The position numbers were made by a program, and so were the translations under genes. This document shows, piece after piece, positions 56,873 through 64,000 of a DNA stretch of 64,000 nucleotides. This DNA comes from Allodiplogaster sudhausi (Eukaryota; Nematoda; Chromadorea; Rhabditida; Diplogasteridae): contig CALZFC010000030.1 of assembly GCA_945643635.1 (NCBI GenBank), positions 826,501 through 890,500 of the forward strand. Reading direction: 5' to 3'. The notes under the pieces are model-generated. The model ran no database searches. It saw only the letters and a program-made list of their open reading frames with translations, and was not told the origin of the DNA. Numbering within the stretch: the first letter of the stretch is position 1; each line of letters starts with the position of its first letter.

Positions 56873-59800
56873 CTACTCGATGACACTGAAACGTCGCACC
56901 GGCGAAGCGGATCGCGGCTCATTCGCAGCCTGAGCATTGGTCAATGGAAGTTTTATTGACAAATCCGTAAAAAGATACCTTCCTTTTTACTTCTCCTCTC
57001 CGCTTACCGTCTCTTCTGGTGCAGGCTGCGTTTGAATCGTTCTGAATAGGCTCCTGATCCGGTGGCAAATGTAGAGCCCGCACACGAGCAGGAACGTGGC
57101 GATCTCGACGACGGTGATGACCGAGAAGCCGAGCCAGATTCCAGCCTGGCCGCCGAGTTCGGCGACCACGTCCGAGATCTAGCAAGACAATAATTAAATT
57201 AGCTTTGAGAATACGAGAGAAAATGCTTGGCCCATTTGTCACGCGGCTGCAAGAGTCGAGACCCTAAGAATACGTCCGTTAGGTGATGTGATAGCAAGAG
57301 ATTATTAAGTCAGTATTGAGAATACGTGAGAAGAAATGCATTCCTTCTCAAATGTTATAGCATTTACCGTATAAGAAGGCGTCTCCGTGTACACTTTTGT
57401 TGCCAGCGAACCGAAGAAGATGTTCACGATCAGGGCATTCTTTTTGTACCTTGAGAAGTATATTTATATGCTCTGCTTCCAAAACCTCTGATGGTGAGCT
57501 CCATTTCTTTTTTGTTTCTAAAACTTTTATAACAAAATGCTAACAGATCTATGTGTATGTTTATATTAAATGTATGTGCAAATACATATGTTAATAAGCT
57601 TGAAAATTAATGCATGTTCGAGAGCTACGTTCTGCTAACCATGAAATACAGTCGGGTACAGACTGGAAATTGATGTTCCACGATTCGCAACTGCCGAGCT
57701 GAATGTAGAGTTAACTTCAGAAAATTTCCGATAAAATTGTTCATATATAATATATTCATGTACATATGACATATTTCAACAATCAACCCATATTTATATC
57801 GTATGTATTTGATTGATTGATTGATTGAGCTATTCGCTTGCCAGCACGTGGAAAAAAGATATTATTTATTGACATGTACATATGTATATGTGTGTAGCTT
57901 TGGATGTATGTGAATCTTCCACCATGGTACTTTAGCTCAATATTCTGAACCTTAAACCCTATTGTTCCTTCTTAGTATTACTATGCCTGAAAAAAAGAAT
58001 ATCCAACCCCCGCTGTTCCGCTTGTCTCAAGAAGATTGCGGCGCGGTGCTGGAGAGGCCGATCGCTTACCCCTACCAAACCCTAGAACCAGAAAATTATT
58101 ATACAAGGAAATTAGTTGTATCTAATTCCTACATCAAAGCACCTACATGCGCATGTAAACGACTAGCAATGCCAATGTATTAATTAAATGGATATTTAAC
58201 ATATTGATACAAATATCTAAAATTTTAGTTTCCCCAAAAAATTGTATTACAAAATACAACATTTTAGAGTCTTCTAGCATGAATGTGCGTGTGTACCTAC
58301 ATAGATTATCTAATTATCTAATATTCAAAAAGACAAAATTTGAAGATCATGAAAAACAAATATTCTGTTTTACAATTGATGAAGTCTGAATGATATTATC
58401 GTTTGAAGCCGAAGCCGAAATTTGGAATATATTATGTATAGTTTTCGTTTTCTTTCGTAAGGAAGATTCAGTTTTTGGAAAGTCACAGTAAAAGGAAACA
58501 TTTAAAAAATTCAATTGGTCATAAAATTATAATTTTTCGAAAATGGCCGTCTGAAATTTTTTGAGTAATTTTGAACAACGAGAAAGAATAATACGACGGT
58601 CATCCAACATTTTAAAAACATTTCGACTTATATAAACAGAAAATTTTTTTATTACCACCTAAAACTACGAACACCTTTTGGCTACCTTTAGGTAATTTTT
58701 CTAAGGTATAAAAACAAATAAAAAGTTCTCGGGGCACGTGCTCCTCTACTCTTGCAGAGATTCTCTGTTAATGCATCCTCTTTCCGAACATTAGTCATTA
58801 ATGAAAATAACTACCTGGGCAGTTATCAAACGAAGTACTGTCAAAATATGCATTGCATGATGAACGTTTGAAGTCCACTTCGAAGGTACCATAATCATCG
58901 CAGTCGCAGTCACAACTGCCACAGTACTGATGAAGAAGGTCGATGCACGGCTGACCTGCCATTGTTGTTGGACATTTGTATGTGTGTAATTTCATCCATA
59001 TATTGCAAATAAATTTTTAAAAAAAAGTATTCATAAACGTCATACGACACTAACCAATTGAACATGACAAAAAAGAAGGGGGCAAACATTTATTAGCCCA
59101 ATTATTTTTAAACTGCAGCACGCTGCCATATTTACAGAATACATTGAGGCAATGTTTCAATGCTTGCTCCAGAAACTCCTGGCTTTCGCAAGCTATATTC
59201 TGAAAGAATAGAGGATTATTCCCAAATTAAATAAAGCTGTAGGCTTATATGCTTAAATATATCTGTATAAAGATACTACATGTAAAAATTCATCGCCGTT
59301 ACCGTAGTACTTGTGGTGGATGATGTCGACGTCGTGAAAGTTGTAGTCTGCCTCACCGAAGTTGGACTTGATCCAGGAGTAGTCTCAGTCACCGAAGTTG
59401 GACTTGATTCAGGAGTTGTCTGAGTAACCGAAGTTGGACTTGATCCAGGAGTAGTCTCAGTCACCGATGTTGGACTTGATCCAGGAGTAGTCTGAGTCCC
59501 CGAAGTTTTACTTGATCCAGGAGTACTCTGAATCCCCGAAGTTGGACTTGCTCCAGGAGTAGTCTGAGTCACCGAAGTTGGACTTGATTTAGGGGATGCC
59601 GTTGTCGTTGCTGAGGTCGATGATGAGGTCCAAAAGGGCTTCTGCTTCTCCTAAATGACCACGAATAGTAAACTTTAGAATAGCGATTTTTTTTAAAACT
59701 AGTTTACATATATGTACATATATACATTCATAGAAATTAAATATTTCTAAAAATTTAAGCATACGATTAGCTTTTCGTGTTGCTCTTGGGTGCCCGTGCT

Positions 59801-62247
59801 GACTGTGAACTTGGCCGAAGGATATCTGATATTGAACGGCAATCATTAATTATACGACATAACCAAATATTTGGTTAAACGTGATAATTAATTTTCATTT
59901 TTTAATGTGAATAACTCCATCTTGGCGTAAAACTTATGTATATCCCAAAAATTCAGCGATTTTCTTCGATTTAATTTTGAGCAATAGTAACGTGAAAACT
60001 CGCGGGCATAGAATTAGCTACGGTATGTCAGGCCACACTCCTATTTTACATGCTCACTCGACCTAGCGACATTCAACTTTATGAACGCGCGCACTTAAAC
60101 TGATTCTAACGCGCTATTGTAAAATTACTCGCCGGATACATCCTTTAACTAATATTACACACTCGGCAGTTGTGGGAGTGGGCAGATACGATTCCTCATT
60201 GCACGCCCTCGGGCAGGAACACGCCAGTTCTTTCCTTTCGGCGTCGTTCGTTGGGGAAATCCGTAGTCGAAGGAGGATGCGGTTACATTTTACTGAAATC
60301 AAATTTCTCTCATAAAACTCATTAACCACATGGTCTAATTTAGCGAAAATGACTAAACGACTGAAGATGGATTACTTACGGTCTTCCATTGTCCGACAGA
60401 ACATCGCAGTATTGTTCCCGAGAGGAATACGCGGGTCGGCACAGCCACATCTACATTTTTTAATAATAAACTGTTTTTGACAATTTATGGAAGTAAATTG
60501 ATCAGCTCTTTTAAGTCAAAATACCGTTTTATCGTTTGTCTCTGCCGGCAAGAGTTCATGCAACCGCGTTGTGTGTAATTCGTTCCCTGCAAAGGAATCT
60601 GACTGTGAGTTGTGGTAATACTTGCCCATTTAAAATATCTAAATCTGAATTAAGAACCGTGTAATAGTGCGATTCGGAGTCTGGTTCTTCGACGCAGCTT
60701 GTATAGGGGCTGCCAGCGCGGATCTTCACCTCCTATCATATGGTCAGGATTAGTCTTCTTGTCCTTCATATTTCAAATTGAAAAGCTCACCTTTTCGATC
60801 GCAAGCGACGTTTGCTTTCCCACGGCGACAGGGAAGTGCGGCACAGACGAGGGAGGATATCTTCAATAATTTCTTATTTCAACTTTCGTTATGAAAAGCA
60901 ATTGTTCGTTTAATATTCTTACAGCGAATCTCAATGTTAACTTAAAATATTCTTGGTCTTCGCTATCAATGGTTTTTTTATGTTTTCAAACAAGGCATAC
61001 TTCCTGTTGTGGATTGTTAAATGGACACAAGCATCTTCCGAAGTGGGCATGAAGTCATTCTCCATGGTGCGATGATCTTCTTGCTGAAGAAGACTAACTT
61101 TTATTGAGATTCATCAATTTATGGATTTTTTATGTGTGAACCTTAATGGTGAGAAGCATCCGGAGTCCATATTTGATGCCCGGGCGGACGATCGAAATGT
61201 TTGGCTGGAACTGCAGGCACGCGCCGAACTCGGCGTCCATGTGGATTGAGAACCAACTCCTAGAAACAAGTTTGGATGTGTTACAATTGATCCAGACAAC
61301 ATTTGCAAGTTTGATCTACAGAAGGGCCACAGACATTGAGCAGAGTTTGCCGCCGAGAGTGCATTCTGACACCAGGTCATCAAAGCCATAATATGCAGGC
61401 AGCTGAAAATAATCATATTCCTCAATTACATAGCTTTATTTATTATAATTTATCTGGTAAATGACACATTGAATGAAAGGATCGACATTTCAATTACTGG
61501 AGTCATTGAGAAATGTTAGGCTTTCATCAGACTTCAACTTTGCCAACCTTCTCCTCCTCTGTCATGTTTGCTGCCAAGAGAATCGCCAAGTCTTTCGTCA
61601 CGAGTCGCCTCTCAATAGGACCAAGCGAAGCCTTGAAATTTGTCAACAAAATTAGGAATCATAATATCTTTATTCTGGAACCCAATTTAAGTATTGCATC
61701 CATCAGTGATAAATGATACTTCTTTTCATTGATGAAACACTCACCAGTCCGAAGGTGTCATTGCTTTCTTGGCGCATTGAAATTGCATCGTAAGACTGAA
61801 GGAGTTCGGAGATCGCACGGAAGGACGGATTCTTGTTGATGACAGACAGTTTGAACGGGTTTGCATTGCAGAAAGTTATCGTCGGGAATTCCTGTTTGAT
61901 GAGAAGAGTTTCGAATATTTTCTGATTAATTCAAGTCCTCCTTTTCATTTGACCTGCTTGTCGAACTGGACAGTAGTTGTCATGTGAGAAGGATGGCTGT
62001 GGTAGCGGATGAACGACAGGGCGATGCTTATGAAAAAGGCAGTTCCGCTGAATTTAAATATTTCTTGTTCGTTATGATAATTAATAAAATGAATGTTAAT
62101 AACTTCTCTAACTAACAGCAGAATGGAAGCGACAGTCCAATAGATGCGTTCTGCTCTGCTTACACTGTAGCAGATGTAGCGAATGCACGCTACGGATGAC
62201 CAGCACGCGAAGTCGAAGAGAATGCTCAGTACCGTTGGCACTTTCAT
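56873..62247 (-). CDS. DEG/ENaC channel subunit B with mucin-like extracellular insert
   Basis: The only apparently intact member of the cluster. It starts at an ATG at 62247 and ends at a TAG at 56875-56873, in about twenty exons. Order: short cytosolic start; TM1 (R-I-Y-W-T-V-A-S-I-L-L-L-V, then I-S-I-A-L-S-F-I-R-Y); F-P-T-I-T-F-C-N (about 61890); F-D-D-L-V-S-E-C (about 61390); W-F-S-I-H-M-D-A-E-F-G (about 61255); E-V-K-I-R-A-G (about 60730); C-M-N-S-C-R-Q; R-C-G-C-A-D-P-R-I-P-L-G (about 60450); C-S-C-P-R-A-C-N-E-E-S-Y (about 60220); and Y-P-S-A-K-F. Then comes the insert: a Thr/Ser/Pro-rich repeat block (about 59650-59290) and Cys-rich exons (about 59200-59055 and 58970-58815). A basic linker exon (about 58080-57995) and L-G-S-C-E-S-W-N-I-N-F lead to Y-K-K-N-A-L-I-V-N-I-F-F (about 57450) and TM2 (57178-57008) with L-G-G-Q-A-G-I-W-L-G-F-S. 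It is expected to form a trimeric Na+ channel in the plasma membrane. The usual His-Gly before TM1 is not seen (S-S-V-A-C-I-R-Y instead). Confidence 0.85.
59285..59590 (-). repeat. 30-bp coding repeat array in the mucin-like insert of DEG/ENaC B
   Basis: About eight near-identical units of 30 bases encode S-S-P-T-S-V-T-E/Q-T-T-P-G-type decapeptides. Ser and Thr make up more than half, which predicts heavy O-glycosylation. Confidence 0.85.
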
Positions 62248-62930
62248 CTTGAAGAAGGAAGGAAGACGGAGAGGAACAGCTCTAAATTAGACATTTCTTT
62301 GGGCCCTATTAAAGATAAAATGGGGAAACTTAATTCGATGACTCATGCAATATTCGCTGCAACCGCTTGCACTTAACACAAGGCTGCTAATGGAGGATTG
62401 TGTTGACTTCGCGAACTTAAGTACTGTGCTTGTTCTTCAAAACTGTGTGGGCAGTTTTGAACGTCGTGGCTTTCGTTCAAGAAAACCAACTCTCCCTCGA
62501 GGCAGCCCACCATCATAGCAACCAACAGTCTCCTCAATAGGCAATATTCGTATTGCTGAAAAATACTGAGAAATCCGAATGTATTGTCAGTTAACTAGAG
62601 TGTTGTGAAGACGCAGAAAGTGTCCTTTCGGAAACTACAGAAAATGCCATGTCACTAATTCGTAACTAGAGTGTAGGGCAGAGGTCGTCACTTCTCACTG
62701 AGCCGTAGAAATTTTGAGAAAGGCGAAATAGCATGCCTCCGAGAAAAAAGCGGAAGATTATTATCGATGTTCTTATGTCCGAACGGTTCCTGTTTGTCCA
62801 TCGTTCAACTGTTATTTCTTTTGTATGCATCACCTTCATCTGTTGAACGCTTTTTAATTTAATAAACAATTTAATAAACAGCCGAAAGCAGTTGATACTT
62901 TTGCTCTCCAATTACGATCCTTTAAATTCG
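62248..62930. other. DEG/ENaC B 5' flank, no other gene supported
   Basis: This should hold the promoter and 5' UTR of gene B. No distinctive motif could be assigned, and an open minus-strand frame near 62666-62911 has no support. Confidence 0.4.
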
Positions 62931-62934
62931 TAAA

Positions 62935-63235
62935 ACAAGTTCACGATTCCAGTACGTTAGCTGATGGTGAGCTTGATGGCACTAATTAAAGATTCAAACA
63001 ATTCCTGGAGGAAGACCGGCAGTGGTTTCCAAGCAACTAGGCCTTGTCAGGGCATGAGAGGGCCGTTTCGGAAAAGTTCACGTCTACCAGGCAAAGCTGC
63101 AAAACTTGCAACCGCTAACTAGAGTGTTTTTCAGTATCCATGGTAATTTCGTGTGGGCGCAGGAAATAATGGGAACTAGGCAAAAGACTGGAAGCCGCTT
63201 GTAAAGTGCGAGGATTCACTAAGCCAAGACTTTAT
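62935..63235. repeat. Dispersed repeat family R1, copy 3
   Basis: The third copy of R1, closest in length to the copy at 52.9 kb. As at 55 kb, a LINE reverse-transcriptase fragment follows within about 500 bases. Confidence 0.8.
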
Positions 63236-63589
63236 AATTTTTTTTTTCAAATTCTGCATATCCTTCAGTATAGCTATCTTACTGAAAAATAATTTTGAAA
63301 CTTATCGATGAAAATTGAAAGATATACATACATATGTATATATTTGTATACATCTGATGTACCAGGCATGTTCCTTTTATGCGATTCGCAGATTAATCAA
63401 TATGTATTTAGCCACTGACCCCGGCCTCCGGGGCAGGGGTCGGGCTCTACCTCGAGGGCCGACGTCGTAAAAAGTGTCCCCAGTTTAACTAGTGATGACC
63501 AATTTCATGGCAAAATGTACCCCTGTTTGTTTCGTATACGTCACGGATGCATGCGTACTCATTACCTTCCTGATGTTTAAAATTTTAGC

Positions 63590-63826
63590 TTGGATAATTT
63601 TCTCAGCTTTACAATGTTGGCCTGTTCCGAAATTAGCGCCCAGATACGCGGCCAATCTCGGGGGCGCAACATATCAATGGTACCGAGGTCAGCTTTTTTT
63701 TTCGCCCCCCGTTCCATTATAGAGTATGCATCCCAATTTTATGATCCTAGTCTGATTCGAGAGATTAACTTAATCGAAAATGTCCAGAAATATTTCATGA
63801 GGCGCTTCAATACGAGAGAACGTTAA
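63590..63826 (+). mobile_element. LINE fragment, C-terminal end of reverse transcriptase
   Basis: The frame ends I-I-E-Y-A-S-Q-F-Y-D-P-S-L, then E-N-V-Q-K-Y-F-M-R-R-F, and a stop. This E-Y-A-S...V-Q-R-x-F-x-R-R pattern is the common C-terminal segment of non-LTR reverse transcriptases. Only this end is present. Confidence 0.65.
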
Positions 63827-63860
63827 ACTAAGAGAGCTAATTGAGGATTCTTTTTTCAGC

Positions 63861-63935
63861 TGCCTACTCTGTCGGCTTCGATGACTTGGTGTCAGAGTGC
63901 ACAAACTCTGCTCTATGTGAGCCTATCCAGAGTTT
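63861..63935 (+). CDS. Exon of a further DEG/ENaC gene or pseudogene (cut by window edge)
   Basis: After the acceptor TTTTTTCAG at 63852-63860, one frame encodes A-Y-S-V-G-F-D-D-L-V-S-E-C-T-N-S-A-L-C-E. This matches the F-D-D-L-V-S-E-C-T-x-G-G-K-L-C exon of copy B, on the opposite strand. More exons may lie beyond the window; function cannot be judged. Confidence 0.6.
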
Positions 63936-64000
63936 CTCATATATTCTCAACCGTCATTTATCTCAATAATAGCAAAATTAATCTCAATTAATTTTCAGAT

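Noticed and set aside
57962..58183. 73-residue plus-strand frame between DEG/ENaC B exons
   Set aside because: It is antisense to the conserved basic linker exon (G-R-G-K-R-S-A-S...L-L-E-T-S-G-T-A-G-V) that is shared by copies A and B on the minus strand.
63420..63470. GC-rich palindrome near the right end as a possible ter or att site
   Set aside because: The GGCCTCCGGGG segment is short and isolated and sits in repeat-derived DNA. Nothing links it to replication or integration.

Overview
The window is eukaryotic and comes from an invertebrate animal. Coding is split into many short exons with small GT-AG (and some GC-AG) introns. The recognisable genes are metazoan: an arginine kinase, a nuclear receptor, DEG/ENaC channel subunits, a three-finger (Ly6-type) protein and a tandem array of major-sperm-protein (MSP) domain genes. 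The MSP array makes a nematode the best guess, but this is inference and other ecdysozoans are not excluded. Introns and intergenic DNA are full of (GA)n/(CT)n arrays and short transposon relics.

Layout, 0-22 kb: a plus-strand gene with repeated W-P-P motifs (about 0.9-4 kb); a small secreted three-finger protein on the minus strand (6.0-6.7 kb) and a broken copy of it (8.4-8.65 kb); a DEG/ENaC exon relic (8.8-9.1 kb); a MITE (9.5-10 kb); an NR2E/tailless-like nuclear receptor (11.0-13.1 kb); an unrecognised single-pass membrane protein with a very acidic tail (13.7-15.5 kb); an unrecognised small minus-strand gene (16.6-17.4 kb); and a complete nine-exon arginine kinase on the minus strand (18.1-19.85 kb) that carries one odd extra base.

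22-38 kb: DEG/ENaC copy A on the minus strand (23.0-28.7 kb) has an in-frame stop and a frameshift in the pore helix, so it is probably a pseudogene. It is followed by three plus-strand MSP-domain genes (29.8-37.8 kb). The middle gene looks like a crossover hybrid of its two neighbours, and the spacers carry captured DEG/ENaC exons.

38-50 kb: a Tc1/mariner-type MITE; a small cysteine-rich secreted protein (40.3-41.0 kb, minus); mucin-like and EGF-like exons followed by a decayed DEG/ENaC copy C (41.8-45.1 kb, plus); an MSP pseudogene (45.4-46.25 kb, minus); and an internally deleted LTR retrotransposon (47.2-49.8 kb) nested in an older inverted repeat.

50-64 kb: a gene-poor, repeat-rich stretch with a LINE reverse-transcriptase fragment (55.9-56.6 kb); the apparently intact DEG/ENaC gene B on the minus strand (56.9-62.25 kb); a second LINE fragment; and one exon of a further DEG/ENaC copy at the right edge (63.86 kb onward).

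The most distinctive feature is the DEG/ENaC cluster. Copies A and B share a Thr/Ser/Pro-rich mucin-like insert plus cysteine-rich exons between the conserved wrist/palm segment and the pre-TM2 strand. They also appear to lack the His-Gly gating motif before TM1. The second is the MSP array, with its hybrid gene and expanding Lys/Glu repeat tail. Exon boundaries were set by eye from splice consensus, reading-frame phase and comparison of paralogues, and none has been tested against transcripts.
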